A stretch of 6,927 bases of DNA, taken from positions 1-6,927 of the forward strand of contig JAQTVK010000051.1 in assembly GCA_028706795.1 (NCBI GenBank), read 5' to 3'. The notes beneath the pieces were generated by a model that was not told where the DNA came from, did no database searches, and saw only the letters and a list, made by a program, of their open reading frames with translations. A program made the translations under genes and the position numbers. The stretch is from Candidatus Omnitrophota bacterium (GTDB lineage Bacteria; Omnitrophota; Gorgyraeia; Pluralincolimonadales; Pluralincolimonadaceae). Of the stretch, positions 1 to 5,803 are shown in pieces (positions within the stretch are counted from its first letter, which is position 1; each line of letters opens with the position of its first letter).

Positions 1-630
1 CTCTATAAGGACCTGCTGCGGCGGGAGATCTATGGTGTTGACAAGCTTCTTTATCTTCTCGAGGTTCGCGGCAAAATCGGTGACGATAAGCATATTCGAG
101 ACTTCATCCACTTTGATGTCGCCCTTCTGGGAGATCACCTTGCGCAAGAGGTTCTGCGCCTCCGCGGCCTTGAGATATTTGAGGAAGATAGGCTCACTGA
201 CCATGTCTATGCCTTCGGTAGCCCCGGAGCTGATATAAATGATATTCCCGCGGCGCATGTGGACATATCCGCTCGCGGTCAATATGGCGTCGAGCGCCTC
301 ATTCAGGGTGACGTTCTTTAAGTTTATCGTCACTTTCCCTTTGACGTCCGTACCCGTTACCAGGTTGAGGCCGTATGACCAGGCGAGGGAACGCAATACG
401 GCGTTTATATCGGCATCCTTATAATCGAGCGAGATCACGGGATTCGATTCGTTGGTGATGACGGGGCCCTGAGGGGGAGGCGCGCCGGGGGCAAGGGCCG
501 GCAATTGTACGGCCTCTCCCGGAATCTCCTGCATCGGCTGCGGAATAACCGGTTCATCCGCCGCGGTCATCCCCGTCATTCCGATAGCCAGTAAAAAGGT
601 TATCGTTAAAGTTACCGGTATCTTTTTCAT
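1..630 (-). CDS. pilQ: PilQ/GspD-type secretin, N-terminal part (C-terminus beyond the window)
   Basis: This is the first 210 codons of an outer-membrane secretin, the gated channel of a type IV pilus or type II secretion machine; the rest lies beyond base 1. Residues 1-24 look like a Sec signal peptide (KK, a hydrophobic run, then TAA|DEP). A Pro-rich linker covers about 25-65. Residues 66-136 match a secretin STN/N0-type domain (ISLDYKDADINAVLRSLA, VTINLKNVTLNEALDAIL, IIYIS). Residues 145-204 match an N1 repeat (FLKYLKAAEAQNLLRKVIS, LIVTD, IDLPPQQVLIE). The C-terminal beta-barrel is not visible, so the secretin identity rests on the N-domains and on its position after PilO. The ATG at 628-630 has GAGGGG a few bases upstream and lies 14 nt after the pilO stop. 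pilQ is the best symbol given the PilMNO neighbours; a gspD assignment is possible. Confidence 0.9.
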   Translation of the reverse strand, partial: MKKIPVTLTITFLLAIGMTGMTAADEPVIPQPMQEIPGEAVQLPALAPGAPPPQGPVITNESNPVISLDYKDADINAVLRSLAWSYGLNLVTGTDVKGKVTINLKNVTLNEALDAILTASGYVHMRRGNIIYISSGATEGIDMVSEPIFLKYLKAAEAQNLLRKVISQKGDIKVDEVSNMLIVTDFAANLEKIKKLVNTIDLPPQQVLIE

Positions 631-644
631 CTTTCCCCTCTTTC

Positions 645-1511
645 TTATCTGTTAAGCGTGACGGTAACTGTCTCGATCCCGTTAGACAGCGTGACCGCGT
701 CCGATACTATCTGTATTACCTGCCACTCCCCGAGCTTAGCGCCCGTCCTTACCACCTCATCATTTATTATTGCGGTAGATTCTTTCCCGGCTCCCGTTAT
801 GCCGGAAAGCTTGAATTCTTTCGATCTATCTTTATTCTCGGGCTTCTTCGAGACGAAGGGATCAATCTTGAGGACCAGAGGCGTCGGCGGCGTCTCTTTT
901 TCCTTTATAGTAAGGTCCATGCCCTTCTCCAGCAAGAGCATCGAAAGTTCCATGTTCGTCTTCGCGCGAGGCGCGCCTTCCTTAGTCTGGGATATCTCTA
1001 TATCAAATACCGACAGGTAATCAGAAAGGTTATTGAGCCGGTTGAGATAATTCACTACGCCGGAATAAGGCCCGGAAAATTTCATGTCGAGCTTCAACCT
1101 GAGATAACCCTCTTTCTCCCTCTCGATATTCTGCCGTATCGATTCGAAATCCATGCCGAGGCCTTCGGAGCGGCGAGTGATCTCGCCCAATAACTGGGTG
1201 ATCGAGCCGGCAGCCGGTATCTTTTCTTCGTACGATGCTATCTCCTTTAGGGTATTGTCGTAATTCTTCTGGAGGTCGGCAAGTTCCTTCTGCTGCGCCC
1301 TGTCTTGGGCCCTCGCTTCCTCCAGGTCGGATGACGCTTTAGCTTTATCATCCATGACCTTCTGGAGCGCGCCCTTTGCCTTATTCTGCCGGGAGGGGAA
1401 ACCCTGGCCTACGGCACGGTAGATCAGGGAACCGCCTACGACTATCACGAGCGCGGCGAGAAGCAGCTTCTCTCTCTTGCCCATCCTTTTTATGAACCCC
1501 AACTGCCCCAT
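645..1511 (-). CDS. pilO: PilO-like inner-membrane alignment protein with a PilP/GspC-like C-terminal domain
   Basis: This 288-residue bitopic protein belongs to the inner-membrane alignment complex of a type IV pilus or type II secretion machine. It has a short basic cytoplasmic N-terminus, one membrane helix (about residues 15-33), a coiled coil (about 42-98) and a PilO ferredoxin-like periplasmic domain (about 100-200; FSGPYSGVVNYLNRLNNL, then YLSVFDIEIS). PilO proteins are usually nearer 200 residues. The extra tail carries a DPF motif (217-219) and a small beta-rich domain (233-287: FKLSGI, TAIINDEVVRTGAKLGEWQV, IVSDAVTLSNG). These resemble the DPF motif and homology-region fold of PilP/GspC, which contact the secretin N0 domain. 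No separate pilP lies between here and the secretin, so a PilO-PilP fusion is inferred. The ATG has TAGAGGGT upstream, starting inside the pilN stop; the gap to pilN is 9 nt. Confidence 0.88.
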   Translation of the reverse strand: MGQLGFIKRMGKREKLLLAALVIVVGGSLIYRAVGQGFPSRQNKAKGALQKVMDDKAKASSDLEEARAQDRAQQKELADLQKNYDNTLKEIASYEEKIPAAGSITQLLGEITRRSEGLGMDFESIRQNIEREKEGYLRLKLDMKFSGPYSGVVNYLNRLNNLSDYLSVFDIEISQTKEGAPRAKTNMELSMLLLEKGMDLTIKEKETPPTPLVLKIDPFVSKKPENKDRSKEFKLSGITGAGKESTAIINDEVVRTGAKLGEWQVIQIVSDAVTLSNGIETVTVTLNR

Positions 1512-1520
1512 ATATACCCT

Positions 1521-2105
1521 CTACTTTACTAGGTTGGTAGCGATCTCAAAATTATATAAAGTCGCCTGGCCGATCTCGCTCTTCTGCGTGAAATTGAAAC
1601 TCGACCCTTTAAACTTGTTCGACTTGTTCAAATTATCAATAAATTTCGATACCGCCTGGTTGTTCAGCGTGGAACCGTTTATGATGACGCCGTCGCGGTT
1701 TATCGTGAGCTTGTTTATCCATATCTCGTCCGGTATAAGTGTAGGCAGATAGACGAGCGACTGCGATAATTCGCCGGGCTTGCTCGTCTCTGCCTCTTTA
1801 AGATACTGGAGCCGGCCGTCGGCGGCCGCCTTCTTCTTCATCAGCAGGTCGTAATCTTTCCCTATCTGCTGCCGCCTGCTCAGCAGACGGTTGCGCTCTT
1901 GCTTCATCGCCTCGACCTGTTGTTTCGCCTTCAACAGATTTCCCTCATGGCGCTTTGAGATGATGCCGGGCAGCAATACGGCCACGGCCAGGATCATGAC
2001 AATGACCGTGACGCGGTTAAATTTCCATTTCTTAAGCACGGCCGCCGGCGCGAAGAGAGATTGATCCTTCTTTCCCTGCTTCGGAATAAGATTAAGCCGT
2101 TTCAT
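1521..2105 (-). CDS. pilN: PilN-like inner-membrane assembly protein
   Basis: This is PilN, a bitopic inner-membrane protein that binds PilM in the cytoplasm and pairs with PilO in the periplasm. The ATG at 2105 is chosen, giving 194 residues. It begins MKRLNLIPK, which matches the short PilM-binding N-terminal motif of PilN (roughly [IL]NLLP), and GAGGGAAAGAGGAAG precedes it. The longer frame starting at TTG 2147 adds 14 residues that lie inside pilM and precede this motif. One membrane helix spans about residues 31-50 and is followed by a charged coiled coil (about 55-105). The C-terminal PilN fold spans 117-193 (SLVYLPTLIPDEIWINKL, INGSTLNNQAVSKFIDNL). It overlaps the end of pilM by 14 nt, which suggests translational coupling. 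GspL's C-terminal part has a similar fold, but the separate PilM supports PilN. Confidence 0.92.
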   Translation of the reverse strand: MKRLNLIPKQGKKDQSLFAPAAVLKKWKFNRVTVIVMILAVAVLLPGIISKRHEGNLLKAKQQVEAMKQERNRLLSRRQQIGKDYDLLMKKKAAADGRLQYLKEAETSKPGELSQSLVYLPTLIPDEIWINKLTINRDGVIINGSTLNNQAVSKFIDNLNKSNKFKGSSFNFTQKSEIGQATLYNFEIATNLVK

Positions 2106-3180
2106 CTTCCTCTTTCCCTCTCGTCGCCAGCCCGACTGCCGCGGCAAATTCGGTTCCCGCCTTCAACGGATCGAAGACATCTGACGGGATATTAAAAGTC
2201 TTCTTGAGAAAAGCGCTTAAGCCTTTCTGCTTCGCGCCCGGCCCGGAGACGGCGATCGAGCCCAGGGTTATGCTTCCCGCGTCCGGGAACTGATTTGATA
2301 CCGATTTATAGGAATGCTCTATATCGACGATAAGATTTTCGAAGGCGGAGGCCGACGGCTGGGAAAGGACCTCGCCGTCATCGTTTAGCGCCCCGCGTAA
2401 CTTTTTTTCCGTAAAAGCGACGGTCTGGACCGTATAGACGTCACGGCCGGCCGCTATCACCAGATAACTGTCCTCAAATCCTATATTGAGCAGGAGGGTG
2501 AGTTTCGACGGATCCGGAACGCCGGCGGAATTCGCGCAGAAAACCGCATAAAGCGCCAGTGCCGAGGGCTCGACCGCAATGACATTCAACCCCGCTTCGG
2601 TTACTTCTTTCATCTTCTCCGCCACCAGATCCCTGCGTACAGCCGCGACAAAAACTTTTTTCCCGTGGTGCGACAACCCGTCCGGCGAAATGACCGCGTA
2701 GTCTATGCTGTAATCCTCGATGCGCCGTGCCTCGATACCCAGGGCCTCCGCCACTCCCCACGTTACCGCTCCCTCCACCTCGGGCGGGGGCATCGGGGGC
2801 AGGTTGAGTATACGGAATTGGACGTCGGTCGGGGAAAGCCCGATCACCGCGTCGCCGCTCATCCAGTTCTCCGATAAGAGCTGCCTCACCGAGCCGCGCA
2901 CGTTCTGGATATTCTTTGACGCCGATTTAAAAACTTCCAATCTCCCGTCTGACTTTCCGAGCTGTATAGCCGAGATACTCCCTTCCCCCAGCTCTATCCC
3001 GACAGGCGAAAGCTCAGTAGCCCTCTTCTTCTTTTCGGCGCTAAGCACCTTAAGGGCAGAGGGCGGCGCTCCGCCGAAAAGTGAAGATATCTTTTTAGCC
3101 GCCGGCTCTTGCTTGTTCCGCTCAAAGATATTCTTTACAAAATCCTGGTCTTTTTTTATCTCAGGAGGTTTTTCCTGCAT
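2092..3180 (-). CDS. pilM: PilM-like actin-fold cytoplasmic assembly protein
   Basis: PilM is the actin-like cytoplasmic ring protein of type IV pilus machines; it binds nucleotide and the N-terminus of PilN. Starting at ATG 3180 the product has 362 residues. A TTG at 3183 is also possible: GAGGT lies 5 nt before the TTG and 8 nt before the ATG. Residues 1-57 are a charged extension before the actin fold. The phosphate-1 region is at 60-74 (VGIELGEGSISAIQL). NLPPMPPPEVEGAVTWGVAE (126-145) and VEPSALALYAVF (203-214) are typical PilM stretches. Phosphate-2 is LNIGFEDS (231-238), with Asn where Asp is usual. The adenosine-contact region is VSGPGAKQKGLSAFL (311-325). Its start overlaps the end of the ParA gene by 20 nt and its end overlaps pilN by 14 nt. 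The deviant phosphate-2 loop may reduce ATP hydrolysis; that is inference. Confidence 0.93.
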   Translation of the reverse strand: MQEKPPEIKKDQDFVKNIFERNKQEPAAKKISSLFGGAPPSALKVLSAEKKKRATELSPVGIELGEGSISAIQLGKSDGRLEVFKSASKNIQNVRGSVRQLLSENWMSGDAVIGLSPTDVQFRILNLPPMPPPEVEGAVTWGVAEALGIEARRIEDYSIDYAVISPDGLSHHGKKVFVAAVRRDLVAEKMKEVTEAGLNVIAVEPSALALYAVFCANSAGVPDPSKLTLLLNIGFEDSYLVIAAGRDVYTVQTVAFTEKKLRGALNDDGEVLSQPSASAFENLIVDIEHSYKSVSNQFPDAGSITLGSIAVSGPGAKQKGLSAFLKKTFNIPSDVFDPLKAGTEFAAAVGLATRGKEEDETA

Positions 3181-4084
3181 CAATACGTACCTCGCATTTC
3201 TGCGTCTTGGATATCACTTCGTCTGTAAGGCTGAAATAGTCCAGCGCTCCCGCCGAACGGTTGTCGTAGATGTGGATGGGTTTCTTGTATATCGGTGCCT
3301 CGCATAGCCGCACGTTATTGCGTATGACAGTATTGAATACCATCCCCTTGAAGTATTCACGTATCTGCTCGAGCATCTTCGCACTTATCTTGGTGCGCGT
3401 ATCAAAAAGGGTGGCGAGTATGCCGAGGACCTGGAGCTCCGGGTTTAGCCTCTCCTTGACTATATCTATCGTGGAAAAGAGCTCCTTCATTCCTTCAAGA
3501 GAATAATAATGCGTCTGTATGGGTATCAATATGGAGTCGGCGGCAACCAGCGCATTTATGGTAACCAGGTTTAGGCTGGGGTTGCAATCGAAGATGATAT
3601 AATCGTAATCCCTCTTCAGGAGGAGTTTCCTTACCGCTATCCTCAATACGTTCTCGCGGCCCAGGACAGTAGCAAGCTCAAGCTGGGCGCCGGAGAGGAT
3701 TGAATTCGAAGGGGCGACATCCAGCCCCTCGATCTCGGTCTTCAGGATCACGTCCTCCAGGGAGACATTATTCATCAGGACATCGTATATGGTCTTCTCT
3801 ATGTTATCTTTGTCGATCCCGATGCCAAGGCTGGCGTGCGCCTGGGGATCCAGGTCGATCAGGAGCACGCGGTAGCCCTTGTGGGCAAGGCATCCGGAAA
3901 GATTTACCGAAGTAGTGGTCTTGGCGCAGCCGCCTTTTTGGTTAGTGACGGCTATTATCTGCCTGCTCACGTTAAACAGCCTCGACTCTTCCTTCAGGGC
4001 CTGGCCGGGCTGGACAGGCGTAACGTCCTTAGCTACGTCGAGTTCGTTCAATCTTTTTATTACCTTCTTAAGATCGTCGAGCAT
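3161..4084 (-). CDS. ParA/Soj-family ATPase at the head of the pil operon
   Basis: This is a ParA-type P-loop ATPase of 307 residues. Proteins of this family dimerise on ATP, bind DNA or surfaces and position plasmids, chromosomes or protein machines. The deviant Walker A motif is KGGCAKTT (50-57), with signature Lys50 and P-loop Lys55 both present; Cys-Ala replaces the common Val-Gly. Walker A' is LLIDLDPQ (74-81; Asp77, Asp79) and Walker B is IIFDCNPSL (163-171; Asp166). LFDTRTKIS (226-234) matches the region that carries a DNA-binding arginine in Soj. Residues 1-40 are a helical, charged extension unlike the full HTH domain of type Ia ParA. AAGGAG lies 6 nt before the ATG and overlaps the stop of the upstream HTH gene. 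No ParB gene is adjacent, and the operon context argues against a plain chromosome-partition role. A role in positioning or regulating the pilus is inferred. Confidence 0.93.
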   Translation of the reverse strand: MLDDLKKVIKRLNELDVAKDVTPVQPGQALKEESRLFNVSRQIIAVTNQKGGCAKTTTSVNLSGCLAHKGYRVLLIDLDPQAHASLGIGIDKDNIEKTIYDVLMNNVSLEDVILKTEIEGLDVAPSNSILSGAQLELATVLGRENVLRIAVRKLLLKRDYDYIIFDCNPSLNLVTINALVAADSILIPIQTHYYSLEGMKELFSTIDIVKERLNPELQVLGILATLFDTRTKISAKMLEQIREYFKGMVFNTVIRNNVRLCEAPIYKKPIHIYDNRSAGALDYFSLTDEVISKTQKCEVRIDAGKTS

Positions 4085-4095
4085 TTTGCGCTCCT

Positions 4096-4329
4096 TTACT
4101 TCGTGAACTGTTTACGGATCAACCTGAGATTATAACCGCTCATCCGCAGGTCCTTGATCTTCTTGAGCCTCTCTTCGACTTCGAGCTTGTCGTAAAGGCG
4201 CTTGTTGCCCTTCTTGTCGGCTATGTGGAGCAGGCCCATGTTGGTGTAATAATTGATCGTAGCCTTCGACATCTCGTAGATCTTTGAGAGCTCATCAACC
4301 GTTATAAGGTTGTTTTGCGATGCGCTCAT
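4096..4329 (-). CDS. Minimal MerR-type helix-turn-helix protein
   Basis: This is a 77-residue MerR-type winged-helix DNA-binding protein and the first gene of the left operon. The HTH covers about residues 9-34 (ITVDELSKIYEMSKATINYY, then TNMGLL), with the wing at NKRLYD (42-47). A following helix pair (50-76: VEERLKKIKDLRMSGYNLRL, then IRKQF) completes the MerR DNA-binding unit. The long dimerisation helix and effector domain of typical MerR regulators (about 110-270 residues) are absent, so it has no visible sensor. The ATG at 4329 is preceded by GGAAAGGG. Its stop lies 11 nt before the ParA start, with the ParA ribosome site beginning at the stop codon. It may repress or activate its own operon through the palindromes upstream, or act as the DNA-binding partner of the ParA protein. 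Both roles are inferred from context. Confidence 0.85.
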   Translation of the reverse strand: MSASQNNLITVDELSKIYEMSKATINYYTNMGLLHIADKKGNKRLYDKLEVEERLKKIKDLRMSGYNLRLIRKQFTK

Positions 4330-4358
4330 GGCAGCACCCTTTCCTTTAACTTGATAAC

Positions 4359-4372
4359 ACTTATTAATAAGT
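4359..4372. promoter_or_regulatory. Perfect 14-bp palindrome in the leader of the HTH-ParA-pil operon
   Basis: The sequence acttattaataagt reads the same on both strands. A further imperfect match extends it to about 4355-4376 with one mismatched pair. It lies 30 nt upstream of the HTH start codon and downstream of the predicted transcription start. Its symmetry suits binding by a dimeric DNA-binding protein, such as the product of the adjacent gene. It is AT-rich, so some chance symmetry is possible. Confidence 0.5.
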
Positions 4373-4394
4373 ATTAACCGTATCTAATATATGG

Positions 4395-4408
4395 TATAAC
4401 ATGTTATA
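4395..4408. promoter_or_regulatory. Perfect 14-bp palindrome over the predicted transcription start
   Basis: The sequence tataacatgttata is a perfect palindrome. Its centre is 36 bp from the centre of the second palindrome (4359-4372). It covers the expected transcription start (about 4405) of the promoter at 4412-4440, a position typical of a repressor operator. The two palindromes have different cores (AACATGTT versus TTATTAATAA), so they are not simple copies of one site. Confidence 0.5.
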
Positions 4409-4411
4409 TAT

Positions 4412-4440
4412 ATGATATTTGTTAATCGTTACTCTGTCAA
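4412..4440 (-). promoter_or_regulatory. Sigma70-type promoter of the HTH-ParA-pil operon
   Basis: On the minus strand TTGACA (4440-4435) is a perfect -35 box. It is followed by exactly 17 bp and TATCAT (4417-4412), which matches 5 of 6 bases of the -10 consensus. Transcription would start near 4405, giving a leader of about 75 nt before the HTH gene. It lies immediately downstream of the terminator of the previous unit, as expected for an independent operon promoter. The ordinary 17-bp spacer is not the stretched 19-20 bp spacer of classical MerR-activated promoters. Confidence 0.75.
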
Positions 4441-4483
4441 GGATAAAATAAAAAAGCCGCGCATTTTATTCATGCGCGGCTTT
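4441..4483 (-). terminator. Rho-independent terminator of the ligase-methyltransferase-lipoprotein-Cys protein unit
   Basis: A perfect 12-bp stem (aaagccgcgcat at 4453-4464 and atgcgcggcttt at 4472-4483) encloses a 7-nt loop. Read on the minus strand, the stem is followed by TTTTTTATTTTA, a good U-tract. It begins about 22 nt after the stop of the Cys-rich gene. The plus-strand side has only three T residues, so it works in one direction. It separates the right unit from the pil operon promoter. Confidence 0.93.
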
Positions 4484-4505
4484 GATAGGTCGTGTGCGCG
4501 GATAA

Positions 4506-4688
4506 TCAGGCTGCCTCATCGGTTTTCGCTTTAATCTTTTCATTCACTATCCTGCACAATTCGAAGTTTCCGCAGGAAGAACAGCAATGGCTCTTTCCTT
4601 CTCTCGCCAGGTTATCCAGGCGGGTCCTGCAATCCCAAAACATCCCGCACTGGACGCAGCAATCGAACTTCTTCGTCCCGTCATTCAT
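4506..4688 (-). CDS. Small protein with tandem CCxxCGxFxxC motifs
   Basis: This is a 60-residue soluble protein that I do not recognise as a named family. It has two near-identical cysteine motifs, CCVQCGMFWDC (10-20) and CCSSCGNFELC (35-45), separated by 14 residues, giving eight cysteines. The tail (46-60) is charged and helical. The spacing suggests two metal sites or one two-lobed zinc-binding module; this is inferred from cysteine spacing alone. The ATG at 4688 is chosen because it overlaps the lipoprotein stop by 8 nt (ATGAATGA) and begins just before the first motif. An open frame extends upstream to 4751, but its extra 21 residues lie inside the lipoprotein gene and look unlike coding sequence. 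No Shine-Dalgarno is visible at 4688, so translational coupling to the lipoprotein is likely. There is no signal peptide. The terminator follows directly, making it the last gene of the unit. Confidence 0.75.
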   Translation of the reverse strand: MNDGTKKFDCCVQCGMFWDCRTRLDNLAREGKSHCCSSCGNFELCRIVNEKIKAKTDEAA

Positions 4689-5022
4689 TATATCTGGCCA
4701 GGTTCTTCCCGTCAAAATAGAGATACTGCGTCTTTGTGAGGTAGCCCTCATCTAACGGCAGGCCGCTCATCCTCCCGTAATATGTCCATCTCTCTTTCGC
4801 GTTCCCCCACTTGCCGGTATTGTCAAATTCCTTCAAATCCGGCTCGCCCCACTGCGCGAGGACCTGGTCTTTAGTAAGGCCGGCCCTGAGCATAGAGGTG
4901 CCGAACGGGTGTTCTATTATCTGTTTGGGTGACGGGGGTTCTATACCTGCGCAACCGGTAAGACAGGCCAAAACAGCGGATACGACGGTGAAAACAAAAC
5001 ACTTGAGCAGGCTTTTTTGCAT
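4681..5022 (-). CDS. BamE/SmpA/OmlA-like small lipoprotein
   Basis: This is a 113-residue predicted lipoprotein. A lipoprotein signal peptide (MQKSLLK, then a hydrophobic stretch) ends in the lipobox LTGC, placing the lipidated Cys at position 24. The +2 residue is Ala, not Asp, so outer-membrane sorting is expected by the enterobacterial rule. The mature part resembles the small BamE/SmpA/OmlA fold: LRAGLTKDQVLAQWGEPD (45-62) is the typical 'G.t..qV....G.P' helix and turn, followed by RWTYYG (78-83) and QYLYFDGKNLARY (99-111). Real BamE belongs to the outer-membrane protein assembly complex. This fold also occurs in many unrelated lipoproteins, so bamE is not assigned. GGAGGT precedes the ATG and overlaps the methyltransferase stop, with a 4-nt intergenic gap. 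Its end overlaps the Cys-rich gene. Confidence 0.82.
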   Translation of the reverse strand: MQKSLLKCFVFTVVSAVLACLTGCAGIEPPSPKQIIEHPFGTSMLRAGLTKDQVLAQWGEPDLKEFDNTGKWGNAKERWTYYGRMSGLPLDEGYLTKTQYLYFDGKNLARYNE

Positions 5023-5026
5023 ATCC

Positions 5027-5803
5027 TTACCTCCGTTTTTTGAGGACCAGATTTGTCCTTATTGATCTAATATTATATTCCTCTTTAGATTTAAAGTCAA
5101 AATTATAAAATTTTTCCTTCAATTCGAACGACCCTTCCTTTCCCGCAAGTTCCCGGAATTCGGGGAATAGCAGGGCCCTGGTCTTGGCCCTCGAGACCAC
5201 GGTGGAGTTGACCGAAGGGCCGGTCACTTTGAATATAAGCTCGTCATCGAAGGTCTTCTCCCCCGGGTTGAAAGTCCCGCCGTGCTGGATATACCTCGCG
5301 TCTACGCGGATATTCCCGCGCGCCTGGGTCCAGCAGACGTCCTCCCATCCGCCGATACGGTCATCTCCGGGCATCCAGAGGTCTATGACATAAAGGCCGC
5401 CGTCCTCGAGGCAGGCGGCTACGGACCTCAGGTGGGAGAATATATCGTCGTCAGTCAACAGGTACCTGAACGAATCGAGCATACAGGCCGCGCATCCGAA
5501 CCTGCGGCCCATTTCAAATCTCTTCATGTCCGCCTGAGAGCATTCCACTTTCAGGCATTCGGCCGCGGCTTTTTTCAGGACAAAATCCACCATCTCTTTC
5601 TTTGCGTCGATCCCGGCGACTTCATATCCGCGCCGCGCGAATTCCATGAGGTGTATCCCGGTCCCGCAGGCTATGTCGAGTATGGAACGGCCTTTGGCGT
5701 CCGAGTATCTCTCGATGCACCGTTCTATGAAATCGCACTCCGGCCTCCTGTCCCAATCATAGGCGACATCGCAGAAGCCGGGATGCGAATACGCGTCTTT
5801 CAT
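5027..5803 (-). CDS. Class I SAM-dependent methyltransferase
   Basis: This is a 258-residue Rossmann-fold methyltransferase. Motif I is ILDIACGTGIHLMEFARRGY (41-60), the ribose-binding acidic residue is Asp66 in VAGIDA, motif III is at ADMKRF (91-96), and CMLDSFRYLL (107-116) followed by LEDGGLYVIDLW (132-143) gives motifs IV-V. The C-terminal half (about 144-258) is beta-rich and typical of small-molecule methyltransferases of the Methyltransf_25 type. The substrate cannot be deduced. The ATG at 5803 overlaps the ligase stop in an ATGA, the usual coupled arrangement. A GTG at 5815 would add four residues, but no good ribosome site precedes it. Its tight coupling to an ATP-grasp ligase suggests the two enzymes act on the same or a related compound; that is inference. 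There is no signal peptide or membrane segment, so it is cytoplasmic. Confidence 0.9.
   Translation of the reverse strand: MKDAYSHPGFCDVAYDWDRRPECDFIERCIERYSDAKGRSILDIACGTGIHLMEFARRGYEVAGIDAKKEMVDFVLKKAAAECLKVECSQADMKRFEMGRRFGCAACMLDSFRYLLTDDDIFSHLRSVAACLEDGGLYVIDLWMPGDDRIGGWEDVCWTQARGNIRVDARYIQHGGTFNPGEKTFDDELIFKVTGPSVNSTVVSRAKTRALLFPEFRELAGKEGSFELKEKFYNFDFKSKEEYNIRSIRTNLVLKKRR

Noticed and set aside
1813..1828. GC-rich hairpin cggccg-tcgg-cggccg
   Set aside because: It sits inside the pilN coiled-coil coding region with no T-tract and is best explained by Ala/Arg/Leu codons.
2474..2761. Minus-strand frame rich in Gly and Arg inside pilM
   Set aside because: It is an out-of-frame reading of pilM with low-complexity composition and no start signal.
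2720..3307. Long plus-strand open frame (195 codons) opposite pilM and the ParA gene
   Set aside because: It lies antisense to two well-supported genes, has no recognisable domain and no convincing ribosome site; it is a by-product of their codon use.
3161..4084. Chromosome-partition ParA with a nearby parB/parS
   Set aside because: No ParB-like gene and no parS-like 16-bp palindrome were found beside it; the neighbours are pil genes.
4689..4751. Upstream extension of the Cys-rich protein
   Set aside because: The extra 21 residues lie wholly within the lipoprotein gene in another frame; the ATG at 4688 overlapping the lipoprotein stop is the more natural start.
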